A DNA stretch of 21,391 nucleotides from Clostridia bacterium (lineage in GTDB: Bacteria > Bacillota > Clostridia > Oscillospirales > CAG-272). Location: contig CAAEBS010000123.1 of assembly GCA_900754175.1 (NCBI GenBank), forward strand, positions 1 to 21,391. The letters are read 5' to 3'. Shown piece after piece: positions 1 through 6,807 of the stretch (its first letter is position 1; the number at the start of each line of letters is the position of its first letter). The notes below the pieces were generated by a model, which saw only the letters and a list, made by a program, of their open reading frames with translations, was not told where the DNA came from and searched no databases. A program made the translations under genes and the position numbers.

Positions 1-251
1 AGCCGTGGCGGCGTCTGCTGTGCCGGGCAGTTCAGCATTTCCCCGTCACGGGACGCCGGCAACGGCAGCAGGATCACCGCCGCACCGGCAATTGCCTCCC
101 GCCAGTCGGAACAGCCGGAGAGAGGCGTGTTCTGCCCGGTCTGCGGGCGTCCCCACAAGATCGGCTCCCAGCCGTATTCTGCCAGCCGTAAAGCCGCATA
201 ATACTGCCTCATATCCCCGCCGAGCAGGGCTGTTTTTCTTTTATTTCCCAT
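1..251 (-). CDS. dpaA: Dipicolinate synthase subunit A, N-terminal part (runs off the left edge)
   Basis: The first 83 codons are present; the rest lies beyond position 1. With subunit B, DpaA makes dipicolinic acid from the lysine-pathway dihydrodipicolinate product in the mother cell during sporulation; the product is loaded into the spore core with calcium. The translation begins MGNKRKTALLGGDMRQYYAA, with the glycine-rich Rossmann start and the GGDxRQ signature of the DpaA N-terminal domain. Near residue 58 comes LLPLPASRDGEMLNCP, also typical of clostridial DpaA. The ATG at 251 is preceded by AAAGGA at 262-267, ten bases upstream. The gene lies 98 bases downstream of comEC on the same strand, without a visible terminator between them, but a sporulation-type promoter element lies in the gap. 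Its presence is the best sign that the organism forms endospores. The identification rests on the N-terminal domain only. Confidence 0.85.
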   Translation of the reverse strand, partial: MGNKRKTALLGGDMRQYYAALRLAEYGWEPILWGRPQTGQNTPLSGCSDWREAIAGAAVILLPLPASRDGEMLNCPAQQTPPR

Positions 252-308
252 AGTCAAACGATCCTTTCATAGCATCATAGCAGAAACTTCCACTTCTCCG
301 CTATACTA

Positions 309-317
309 TATTTTATG
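309..317 (-). promoter_or_regulatory. Possible sporulation (sigma-K/sigma-E-like) -10 element upstream of dpaA
   Basis: On the minus strand this reads CATAAAATA, a full match to the CATAnnnTA -10 pattern of mother-cell sigma factors. It lies 57 bases upstream of the dpaA start codon. In Bacillus subtilis the dpaA operon is read by sigma-K, so the location fits. No convincing AC-type -35 is found at 15-16 bases spacing, so the call is tentative. Confidence 0.28.
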
Positions 318-349
318 TAGCTGACTATGAGATTGACATCCTTATGTCG

Positions 350-2653
350 TTACGAAAGGCGAAAAATGTAAGAAAAGCTTTCGGCGCCCTCCGGCGGCAC
401 GAGGATTTCGCAATCCTCCGCAATGACAGGATATCTTTTCCACACCGCACGACTGCCGTACAGAACGCTCTGCGGATCCCGGCAAAGCGGAATTTCTCCG
501 GAAAGTCCTCTTTTCGTGTCGGACGTTGCCGATACCAAAATCCGGTCTCCCGACGCCACAAGCCGTCTTTCGTCTTCGCTCATTTTCGGAGAAAAAACGG
601 CGTATACGGCGTGCGCTTCCTTTGTAAAAACGCCGATTCCCTCTGCGCCCCCGTTTTGCCCGTCCTGCAAAACGACCGCCGAGGTGCCGGAAAAGAGCGC
701 CAGCTCTTCCCCACTCCGGTAGCATACCGTCCTGGTACCAAAGCGCCCGGCAATCTCCGCAAGCTGTTGCGCCACCTCCGCACCAGCGTCATCGGTGGGC
801 GCCGGAAGATACAGCGTGTCGGTATAATAGCGCTTGAAAGCCCCCTCCAGCTTTTCAGCTTGTCCGTCGTGCAGTCCGGTCAGAACCAGCGCACGGTAGG
901 AGGAAATCCCCGATCTGTCCACGGCTTCATACTGCGCCCGATAGCGGTCCCCCTCAAGGTCGAACAGCACCGCTCCACTGCCGTCGGTGACGGCAAGCGT
1001 TTCCCGATCGCCCTGCGCCGTGTACCGCAGGCGGACCGGAACGAAGATTCGGAAAGCGCAGATGCAGACGGCAAACGCCACAAGAGCCGTCGCAGGCAGA
1101 AGCGCTCCCCGCCACAGTCGGCGGAAACGGAATACCAGAAACGCCGCCAGCGCAAGGGCGTACAACGGGATCAGAAACTTTGAAAAGCCATACTGCAACG
1201 AAAGGACGGCAAAGGAATTCCGGGCGAAGATATGAACCGTCCAGAGGATTGCCCGTGCCACCCACGAAAGCAACAGAACCGGAAGCCTGCCAAGCACCGG
1301 CACGGCACCGAGAATCAGCGCCGTCGGGATCAGACAAAGGAAAACGGCGATAAGCGGGGAAAGTACAAGGTTTGCCAGAATTCCCGAAAACGAAATTTCA
1401 CCGAACATATACCACTGAATCGGAAGCAGAAGCAGGTTGGCAATCAGCGTAACGGCAACCGCCTGCAAACACCGCCGCCCAACCCTGGAAAGCACCGGGT
1501 GGCGGGCGGAGCTCTTTTGCTCATGGTTCCGGAAAAGCGCCGGATAAACCGTGACCAGACCGAGTGTGGCGGCAAAGGACATCCAGAAGCCGGTATCGCT
1601 CCGGGCAGAGGGAGAGAACAGAAAGATCACCGCCCCCGCCAGGAAAAGTGCGGTAGTGGCGTCGCTGTCCTCCGCAAACATCCGGCTGACAAACACCGCC
1701 CACAGCATCAGGACGGCACGGCAGGAAGAGCGGGAAAAGCCGGTCAGCATCAGAAGTCCCACCGACAACAGCACGAGAACGATACGTCGGGCCACGCACG
1801 GAACGTAAAGCCGGCGCAGGAGCCAGTCCATCGCCCCCAGCAAAATCGAGATATGTAAGCCGCTGACCGCCAGAAGATGCGCCGCTCCCGCACGGCGGAA
1901 GTCCCGGACATCCTCGCCGGAAAGCTCCGAGCGGTCACCCATCAGAAAGCCCTTGACAAGTGCTCCCGTCTCGCCGCCCACCGTCTTTTCAATCAGCGCA
2001 TCGGCACCCCGACGCAGGCGGGCGCCGCATATGGCAAAACCGTCCTCCGAAAAGAGAGCGGAAAAGACACCCTGCTTGTCATGCCGGAGGAAAACGCCGT
2101 CCTCACTGTCGTAGACCACGCAGACCAGCCGCACGCTTTCGTCATCGGTTCGGTCCCTGCCCGAAAAACCGAGCGTAACGTCATCCATGGAGTGGACGCC
2201 TGCGGCGGCGCAGACCCGGTCGCCCGGCAACAGATCACAGGAAAACGGGCACACCAGAAGCGCCCGGATCCGAACCGAATCCTCGCCGACCTTCCGGATC
2301 ATCACCGTATATTCCGACGAATATTCCGAGCTATAATTCTCCTCTATCACGTTCATCTCCACCCGGCGATCCCCGGTGTAGCGCTCCGCCCGGCTCTGCG
2401 CCACGTCAAAGGCAAGTACCGAACGCCCGAATGCGGCAAGCACCGCAAACAGGCAGAGCGACAGGATCAACAGATTCCACCGACCACACTTCAAAAAGCG
2501 CCGCAGAATCAGCGCCGCAAGCGCCAGGAAAAGCACCCCCGCCGCAACCGCACACCGGAGCGCAAAAGAAAAGGGCAAAAATCTGTAAAGCACCATGCCC
2601 ACAAGGAAGCAGGCGCAGATCAATGCCAAGGGACGTCTGTGAAACAATGCCAT
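350..2653 (-). CDS. comEC: ComEC/Rec2-family DNA-uptake channel with degenerate C-terminal hydrolase domain
   Basis: This 767-residue polytopic membrane protein is of the ComEC family, the channel that brings single-stranded DNA across the membrane in natural transformation. Hydrophobic segments at about residues 8-80 lead into a soluble OB-like region (about 95-185). The Competence domain follows, with its hallmark AHLLAVSGLHISIL at 258-271 and many membrane helices up to about 540. The last 226 residues align in outline with the metallo-beta-lactamase-fold tail of long ComEC proteins. However, the expected HxHxDH stretch is replaced by TGLHDGQAEKL at about 592-602, and no later zinc ligands are apparent, so this domain should not bind metal. 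GGAGG lies shortly before the ATG at 2653, and a sigma-A promoter lies at 2708-2736. No other competence gene is in the window. Family assignment is firm; competence of the host is not shown. Confidence 0.9.
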   Translation of the reverse strand: MALFHRRPLALICACFLVGMVLYRFLPFSFALRCAVAAGVLFLALAALILRRFLKCGRWNLLILSLCLFAVLAAFGRSVLAFDVAQSRAERYTGDRRVEMNVIEENYSSEYSSEYTVMIRKVGEDSVRIRALLVCPFSCDLLPGDRVCAAAGVHSMDDVTLGFSGRDRTDDESVRLVCVVYDSEDGVFLRHDKQGVFSALFSEDGFAICGARLRRGADALIEKTVGGETGALVKGFLMGDRSELSGEDVRDFRRAGAAHLLAVSGLHISILLGAMDWLLRRLYVPCVARRIVLVLLSVGLLMLTGFSRSSCRAVLMLWAVFVSRMFAEDSDATTALFLAGAVIFLFSPSARSDTGFWMSFAATLGLVTVYPALFRNHEQKSSARHPVLSRVGRRCLQAVAVTLIANLLLLPIQWYMFGEISFSGILANLVLSPLIAVFLCLIPTALILGAVPVLGRLPVLLLSWVARAILWTVHIFARNSFAVLSLQYGFSKFLIPLYALALAAFLVFRFRRLWRGALLPATALVAFAVCICAFRIFVPVRLRYTAQGDRETLAVTDGSGAVLFDLEGDRYRAQYEAVDRSGISSYRALVLTGLHDGQAEKLEGAFKRYYTDTLYLPAPTDDAGAEVAQQLAEIAGRFGTRTVCYRSGEELALFSGTSAVVLQDGQNGGAEGIGVFTKEAHAVYAVFSPKMSEDERRLVASGDRILVSATSDTKRGLSGEIPLCRDPQSVLYGSRAVWKRYPVIAEDCEILVPPEGAESFSYIFRLS

Positions 2654-2707
2654 CTCTTTTTCCTCCGTTTGTCAGATTTCTGTCGTATCCCGTCAGAATT
2701 CAGTTTA

Positions 2708-2736
2708 ATTATACCTCAAAATCCAGTATTTATCAA
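2708..2736 (-). promoter_or_regulatory. Sigma-A promoter of comEC
   Basis: The minus strand has TTGATA (2736-2731), a 17-base spacer and TATAAT (2713-2708), followed about 55 bases later by the comEC start with its GGAGG site. It diverges from the acyl ligase promoter about 70 bases away, so the two transcription units share one AT-rich control region. Confidence 0.75.
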
Positions 2737-2806
2737 TTACTCCTTCTATAAAAATAAAAAAATCTTATAAAATTTCTTTAAAATTCCCATGGTTTGCAGA
2801 TTTTGC

Positions 2807-2835
2807 TTGACAATTGCATATTTTTATTATATAAT
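2807..2835 (+). promoter_or_regulatory. Sigma-A promoter of the acyl ligase/ACP cassette
   Basis: A full consensus promoter: TTGACA at 2807-2812, a 17-base spacer and TATAAT at 2830-2835. Transcription should start near 2842, which excludes the GTG at 2844 as the start codon of the next gene and supports the ATG at 2880. Such a perfect promoter suggests strong constitutive expression. Confidence 0.9.
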
Positions 2836-2879
2836 GTTTTGTAGTGCAAAAATTCAAACGTCCGAAAAGGAACACCGTT

Positions 2880-4589
2880 ATGAAAATGATCAATAACCTC
2901 AAAGGAGCCAAACCTCCGAAGGTCATTACCGATCTGCGGCATCTGGTCTATTCCGGCGCCGAGCAGTTCGGAGATAAAACTCTTTACTTCTACAAGGACA
3001 ACAGCGGAGAGATCGCAGAGTATTCCTATACGAAGCTCCGGGATGAAGTAACCGCCATCGGCACCGCCTGGGCAAAACTCGGCATTGCCGGCAAAAACGT
3101 TGCCGTCAGCGGAGACACCCACCCCCGTTACATCGCCTCCTATCTGGCGACCGTAACCGTAAACGGCTGTATCGTGCCGATTGACAAGGAGCTGACCACC
3201 GATTCCACCGCCGGCTTCCTTCAGCTTAGCGAATGTGTGGCTTTCGTTTACACCGCCGCACAGAACGAAAAAGCCCATGAGCTGGAAAAGCTCTGCCCCG
3301 ACATCCGTTATTTCATCGCCATTCAGCCGGGCGAGGATTTCCGCTTTTCCGACAAGGTTCTTACCATGGATGAAGTGGTGGAAATGGGCGAGCATGCGCT
3401 TGCCGAGGGAGACACCTCCTACCTTGGCACCCAACTGGAAATGGAAAAAATGTCTGCCCTGCTCTTCACCTCCGGCACCACCGGAACCAGCAAAGGCGTC
3501 ATGCTCTCCCACAAGAACCTGACAGCCGCCACCAATGCGTCGGTGCTTTCCATGTCCTACGACGACCGCAACACTTTCGTGTCGGTCCTGCCGCCGCATC
3601 ACTCCTATGAGATCACCTGCGGTCACCTTGCCATCATGGATCTCGGTGCGCAGATCTTTATCAACGACAGTCTGAAGCACGTGCTGAAAAACTTCAAGAG
3701 CTTCCAGCCCAACGCCCTGATGCTGGTCCCGCTGTTCGTGGAGACCATGCACAAGAAGATCTGGGAGGAAGTCCGCAAAAAAGGCATGGAAAAGCAGATG
3801 CGGATGCTCATCAAAATGAACAGCGTCCTGCTCACCTTCCACCTCGACGTGCGCAGTAAGCTCTTCCGTCAGGTCAACAGAGCTTTCGGCGGAAACCTGA
3901 AAAGTATCGTCTGCGGCGGTGCGCCCCTCAGCCCCGATCTTATCAAGGACTTTTACGCTTTCGGCATCACCGTGCTTGAGGGCTACGGAATTACCGAATG
4001 TGCACCCTTGGTTGCCGTCAACTCCCCCGGAAAGGTCAAATTCCACTCGGTGGGTACGCCGGTCAAGGGCTGTATGGTCCGCATCGACAAGACCCCCGGC
4101 GAGGAGACCGGAGAAATTCTGGTCCACGGCGACAACGTCATGATGGGCTATTACAAGAACGAAGAAGCCACTGCCGAAGCCTTTACGCCGGACGGCTGGT
4201 TCCGCACCGGTGATATCGGTTATATGGATAAGGACGGTTATATTTTCATCACCGGGCGCAAAAAGAACGTAATCATTCTGAGCAACGGAAAGAACGTATT
4301 CCCCGAGGAGCTGGAAGAATATCTTGCCGCCGTGCCCGCTATCCTGGAATCGGTGGTGCTTGCCCGTACAAACGACGCCGGCGAACAGGTCATCACCGCC
4401 GTGGTGGTGCCCAACGACGATTTCCTTGCAGGAAAATCCAAGGAGGACGTTTATGCGGAGATCAAGAGCGCCGTTACCGAGATCAACCGCAAGCTTCCCT
4501 CTTTCAAACAGATCCGGAAGATTGAAGTCCGTTACGAAAAATTTGAGCGCACGACCTCCAAGAAGATCCAGCGCTTTAAAGTAAATTAA
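2880..4589 (+). CDS. AMP-forming acyl-CoA/acyl-ACP synthetase (fatty acid ligase)
   Basis: This 569-residue member of the ANL adenylating enzyme family activates a carboxylic acid with ATP to an acyl adenylate and passes it to a thiol. Motifs are complete: the P-loop-like TSGTTGTSKG at 197-206, EGYGITEC at 367-374, the hinge-region RTGD at 442-445 and a C-terminal TTSKKIQR around 559-566 with the likely catalytic lysine. Overall sequence resembles long-chain fatty acid ligases. The start is set at ATG 2880 because AAAGGAA lies eight bases before it and because an upstream GTG at 2844 falls on the predicted transcription start. An acyl carrier protein gene follows 34 bases downstream, so the acceptor is probably the phosphopantetheine arm of that carrier rather than free CoA; this is inference from context. 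The substrate cannot be read from the sequence. Confidence 0.88.
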   Translation: MKMINNLKGAKPPKVITDLRHLVYSGAEQFGDKTLYFYKDNSGEIAEYSYTKLRDEVTAIGTAWAKLGIAGKNVAVSGDTHPRYIASYLATVTVNGCIVPIDKELTTDSTAGFLQLSECVAFVYTAAQNEKAHELEKLCPDIRYFIAIQPGEDFRFSDKVLTMDEVVEMGEHALAEGDTSYLGTQLEMEKMSALLFTSGTTGTSKGVMLSHKNLTAATNASVLSMSYDDRNTFVSVLPPHHSYEITCGHLAIMDLGAQIFINDSLKHVLKNFKSFQPNALMLVPLFVETMHKKIWEEVRKKGMEKQMRMLIKMNSVLLTFHLDVRSKLFRQVNRAFGGNLKSIVCGGAPLSPDLIKDFYAFGITVLEGYGITECAPLVAVNSPGKVKFHSVGTPVKGCMVRIDKTPGEETGEILVHGDNVMMGYYKNEEATAEAFTPDGWFRTGDIGYMDKDGYIFITGRKKNVIILSNGKNVFPEELEEYLAAVPAILESVVLARTNDAGEQVITAVVVPNDDFLAGKSKEDVYAEIKSAVTEINRKLPSFKQIRKIEVRYEKFERTTSKKIQRFKVN

Positions 4590-4623
4590 AAAACAAGACA
4601 CGTTAAAAGGAGATTGCTTTATC

Positions 4624-4848
4624 ATGTACGAAAAATTTGTCGATTTGCTCGTGAATGAGCTTCAGATCAACCGGGACGATATCACCCCCGATGCAGAGCT
4701 TTCCAACGACCTCGGAATCAACTCCATCGAGCTTGCCGATCTCGTAATGCTGTGCGAAGAAAAGTTCAACATTGAAATTGCCGATGACGATATCCGCAAA
4801 TTCATCACCGTCGGCGACGTGGCAAAATATCTGGAGACCCTCAACTGA
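4624..4848 (+). CDS. Acyl carrier protein paired with the acyl ligase
   Basis: This 74-residue acidic protein has the acyl carrier fold. The motif DLGINSIEL at 29-37 holds the serine (Ser34) that receives 4'-phosphopantetheine; the common aspartate before it is an asparagine here. AAAAGGAG lies 11 bases before the ATG. The gene directly follows the acyl ligase and precedes a strong terminator, so the two form one unit. No fatty acid synthase gene is nearby, so this is probably not the housekeeping AcpP but a dedicated carrier loaded by the neighbouring ligase. The acyl group might then go to lipid, lipoprotein or cell-wall modification; no acyltransferase is encoded in the cassette. Confidence 0.88.
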   Translation: MYEKFVDLLVNELQINRDDITPDAELSNDLGINSIELADLVMLCEEKFNIEIADDDIRKFITVGDVAKYLETLN

Positions 4849-4872
4849 TCTCCGGAAAGCCGAACATACCGC

Positions 4873-4908
4873 AAAAAACTGCCGGGCAGATAGCCCGGCA
4901 GTTTTTTT
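4873..4908 (+). terminator. Rho-independent terminator after the acyl carrier protein gene
   Basis: A nine-base-pair GC-rich stem (CTGCCGGGC / GCCCGGCAG, 4879-4887 with 4893-4901) with a five-base loop is flanked by six A and seven T. The flanking A tract lets it work on the opposite strand as well. Confidence 0.93.
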
Positions 4909-4930
4909 ATAGAATTTGCAGAATATTATA

Positions 4931-4968
4931 AAAAGACTCCATGCCAAAACACGTTCTCAGGCATGGAG
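4931..4968 (-). terminator. Rho-independent terminator overlapping the end of the membrane protein gene
   Basis: A nine-base-pair inverted repeat (CTCCATGCC at 4937-4945, GGCATGGAG at 4960-4968) with a 14-base loop. On the minus strand it is followed by TCTTTTT. The stop codon of the upstream gene (4957-4959) lies inside the loop, so the terminator stem begins within the coding sequence. Confidence 0.8.
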
Positions 4969-5574
4969 AAAGATCCTGTACAATATATACTTTTGAATCA
5001 GAACAACGCCGCAGACTAAAATTATGGAAAAGAAGCCTGTAAGAATGACGCAGGTTACCGCCTTCGGAAGAAATATCGAAGAAAGTCCGCCTAATCCAAC
5101 GCCGGCAAAGCCTATCGTTGAGGGAAGGCTTTTGGCGCTTTTCTTTTTTGACGCCGAAGCAGGTACGTCATTTTGTTTTGCGGCGGTATATCTTCTCCGC
5201 TTTATCCTCACTCCTGCGCAAATTTCATACAGCAAGAGCCAAAAAGCGATATCCGCTACCGGAACTATGGGTGAGAAACCGGAAAACGCTACTATATCAT
5301 ACAGAATAAACACACAGCTATTGACCAAAAACATTCCGTCCAATAATATGGATTTTGCATACGGCTGTTTTTCTCTGCGACAGAAAAACAATACCGGAAT
5401 CCAAATCAGAACGAAAAGGAGCCATAACCACACGCAAGTCAGCAAGCATGGCAAGGATACGACTGCCCAGCCAAAAATCATCCCGACCGCAAAAGTGCGC
5501 TTAGAGAAGAAAAATGATTTTGGCTCATCATATAAAATCGTAAAATTTATATATTCCATGATCTCCCTTTTCAT
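4957..5574 (-). CDS. Integral membrane protein of unknown function
   Basis: I do not recognise this 205-residue protein. It has a short charged N-terminus (MKREIMEYINFTILYDEPKS) and hydrophobic stretches at about residues 27-46, 48-65, 77-97, 101-120 and 171-195. A basic cytoplasmic-type region (RIKRRRY at 123-129, SASKKKSAK at 140-148) and a glycine-rich stretch near 155-165 interrupt them. The ATG at 5574 is chosen because AAAGGAG (5582-5588) lies seven bases before it; a second possible ATG is at 5559. The gene begins 28 bases beyond the rpmA terminator stem, on the same strand, and no clear sigma-A promoter fits into that gap. Its sequence looks richer in A and T than neighbouring genes, which hints at a later arrival or weak expression. 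It is a likely real gene because of its strong ribosome binding site and its own terminator. Confidence 0.7.
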   Translation of the reverse strand: MKREIMEYINFTILYDEPKSFFFSKRTFAVGMIFGWAVVSLPCLLTCVWLWLLFVLIWIPVLFFCRREKQPYAKSILLDGMFLVNSCVFILYDIVAFSGFSPIVPVADIAFWLLLYEICAGVRIKRRRYTAAKQNDVPASASKKKSAKSLPSTIGFAGVGLGGLSSIFLPKAVTCVILTGFFSIILVCGVVLIQKYILYRIFLHA

Positions 5575-5601
5575 CGCCGCTCCTTTCATAATACACCAAT
5601 C

Positions 5602-5648
5602 AAAAGAAATCCGGGCTGATTGCAAGCGCAACAACCCGGATTTCTTTT
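5602..5648 (-). terminator. Rho-independent terminator of the rplU-prp-rpmA operon
   Basis: A perfect 14-base inverted repeat (5602-5615 and 5635-5648) encloses a 19-base loop that can form a small inner stem. On the minus strand the stem ends in TTTCTTTT. It begins 13 bases after the rpmA stop codon. Confidence 0.85.
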
Positions 5649-5661
5649 CAAGCGGAAGCTA

Positions 5662-5940
5662 TCAGTCAGCGTATACACTGACCTGCTTTTTCGCTTTGGT
5701 CTTCTGCTCAAACTTTACCTTACCGTCGATCAGAGCAAACAGAGTATCGTCCTTGCCGATTCCCACGTTGTTACCGGGGTGAATGGCGGTTCCTCTCTGT
5801 CTGACAATAATATTACCGGCAAGCACAGCCTGACCGTCTGCCTTTTTAACGCCGAGGCGCTTGGACTCACTGTCACGCCCGTTCTTGGTAGAACCAACGC
5901 CCTTCTTGTGAGCAAAGAACTGCAAACTAAGCTTCAACAT
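5662..5940 (-). CDS. rpmA: 50S ribosomal protein L27 with cleavable N-terminal extension
   Basis: This 92-residue protein is L27 of the large ribosomal subunit, whose N-terminal tail reaches the peptidyl transferase centre. The body has the usual KNGRDSESKRLGVKKADGQ and RQRGTAIHPGNNVG motifs. It starts MLKLSLQFFAHKKG: the first nine residues are the Firmicutes-specific extension that Prp removes between Phe9 and Ala10, exposing the functional AHKKG end. The protease gene prp lies just upstream in the same operon, so precursor and processing enzyme are made together. GAGGAGG lies eight bases before the ATG. The gene closes the operon, followed by a strong terminator. Confidence 0.97.
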   Translation of the reverse strand: MLKLSLQFFAHKKGVGSTKNGRDSESKRLGVKKADGQAVLAGNIIVRQRGTAIHPGNNVGIGKDDTLFALIDGKVKFEQKTKAKKQVSVYAD

Positions 5941-5979
5941 TTCGTTTTCCTCCTCAATTCATGTAATTTCGTACCCGTG

Positions 5980-6339
5980 TCAGATATAATCAATATCCTT
6001 CACATCCACATCGAGATAATCGTAATATTCTTCCCGCAACTCGTTCAGCTGGTAGAAGTAAGACATAAACAAGCCGGATACCGCATAACGCTTGCGCTCG
6101 TCGTCCTCAAATTCAGGCAAAGCCGCTTTGGAACGGACCGAAATATGCGTGGCTCCCTCATTGACCGTGTACTCCACGTCGGAAGCGTATGCCACCTCCA
6201 CCGTGTTGATAATCAGCATGGTCATTGCGGAAAGCGCCGCACACAGCACATCGTCACCCGATTCTCCGTAGCCGGTATGTCCCTGCTCTTCAAACCCGTA
6301 GTAAACGCCGCCGCTTCTGAAAAAGACGATTTTCGTCAT
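5980..6339 (-). CDS. prp: Ribosomal-processing cysteine protease Prp (YsxB family)
   Basis: This 119-residue protein belongs to the Prp family, which trims the N-terminal extension from ribosomal protein L27 in Firmicutes and is essential where that extension exists. The catalytic pair is visible as His21 in EEQGHTGYGE and Cys33 in DDVLCAALSAM, the standard spacing. The gene sits between rplU and rpmA, five bases after the rplU stop, which is the conserved position. Its ribosome binding site is weak (AGGG inside the end of rplU), so translation is probably coupled to rplU. Length matches the family. Confidence 0.95.
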   Translation of the reverse strand: MTKIVFFRSGGVYYGFEEQGHTGYGESGDDVLCAALSAMTMLIINTVEVAYASDVEYTVNEGATHISVRSKAALPEFEDDERKRYAVSGLFMSYFYQLNELREEYYDYLDVDVKDIDYI

Positions 6340-6344
6340 TTTGT

Positions 6345-6656
6345 TCAGCCCTGGATCGAAAGGATCTGAACCTTGGTATAAGGCTGTCTGTGACCGATCT
6401 TCTTCTTCTCGTTCTTCTTCGCCTTGTACTTGATTACATAAAGCTTCTTGCTCTTACCGTTGGCGATTACCTTTGCGCTGACGACCGCACCCTCAACCTT
6501 GGGAGCGCCCACCTTGAACTCATCGCCCGTGGAGATTGCCTTGACACAGTCAAAATTGACCGTCTCGCCTGCTTCAACGCCGAGCTTTTCCACAAAAATG
6601 ATGTCGCCCTCGTTGACCTTGTACTGCTTTCCGCCTGTTTCAATAATTGCGTACAC
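6345..6656 (-). CDS. rplU: 50S ribosomal protein L21
   Basis: This 103-residue protein is L21 of the large subunit, which binds 23S rRNA. It begins YAIIETGGKQYKV, with GKSKKLYVIKYKAKKNEKKKIGHRQ later on, both L21 signatures. The start is the GTG at 6656, since AGAGAGG lies eight bases before it and the resulting N-terminus matches other L21 proteins; a GTG at 6665 overlaps the ribosome binding site. First gene of rplU-prp-rpmA, with a promoter at 6742-6771 and an untranslated leader of about 79 bases that can fold. Confidence 0.97.
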   Translation of the reverse strand: MYAIIETGGKQYKVNEGDIIFVEKLGVEAGETVNFDCVKAISTGDEFKVGAPKVEGAVVSAKVIANGKSKKLYVIKYKAKKNEKKKIGHRQPYTKVQILSIQG

Positions 6657-6735
6657 GAAAAGCACCTCTCTTTCTTCATAGACTCGCTAAAGCGGGCGGC
6701 GAAATTCGCACTTAAAAAAGCCCGTCCATATGCGG
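6657..6735 (-). promoter_or_regulatory. Structured mRNA leader of rplU (possible L21 leader)
   Basis: The predicted transcript starts near 6735 and has about 79 untranslated bases. CGGGC (6724-6720) can pair with GCCCG (6697-6693); a small GCG/CGC hairpin lies inside, and CGC-TTTA-GCG follows. Leaders upstream of rplU in Firmicutes are a known autoregulation-type RNA element. The position fits, but I cannot score the sequence against that family. Confidence 0.4.
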
Positions 6736-6741
6736 CATATT

Positions 6742-6771
6742 ATTATATCATATTATCAAAGCGTTTGTCAA
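6742..6771 (-). promoter_or_regulatory. Sigma-A promoter of rplU-prp-rpmA
   Basis: The minus strand has TTGACA (6771-6766), an 18-base spacer and TATAAT (6747-6742). It lies 37 bases beyond the stop of the ROK kinase gene. No strong terminator separates them; only a short ACCGGAAACCGGT palindrome at the kinase gene end is seen, so read-through from the mannosidase operon is possible. Confidence 0.88.
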
Positions 6772-6807
6772 TAGTTTTCCGGAATTTTTTCATATTATTT
6801 CTCTTAT

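Noticed and set aside
5..253. A plus-strand reading frame opposite the dpaA fragment
   Set aside because: The minus strand encodes the DpaA N-terminus with its GGDMRQ motif and ribosome binding site; the plus-strand translation is Ser/Pro/Arg-rich without a domain.
2844..2879. A 12-codon longer start (GTG 2844) for the acyl ligase
   Set aside because: The GTG lies at the predicted transcription start and lacks a ribosome binding site; the ATG at 2880 has AAAGGAA eight bases before it.
2778..4625. A minus-strand reading frame of 615 codons opposite the acyl ligase
   Set aside because: It mirrors a gene with complete ANL motifs, consensus promoter and ribosome binding site. The translation is low-complexity Gly/Val/His/Asp-rich and has no domain.
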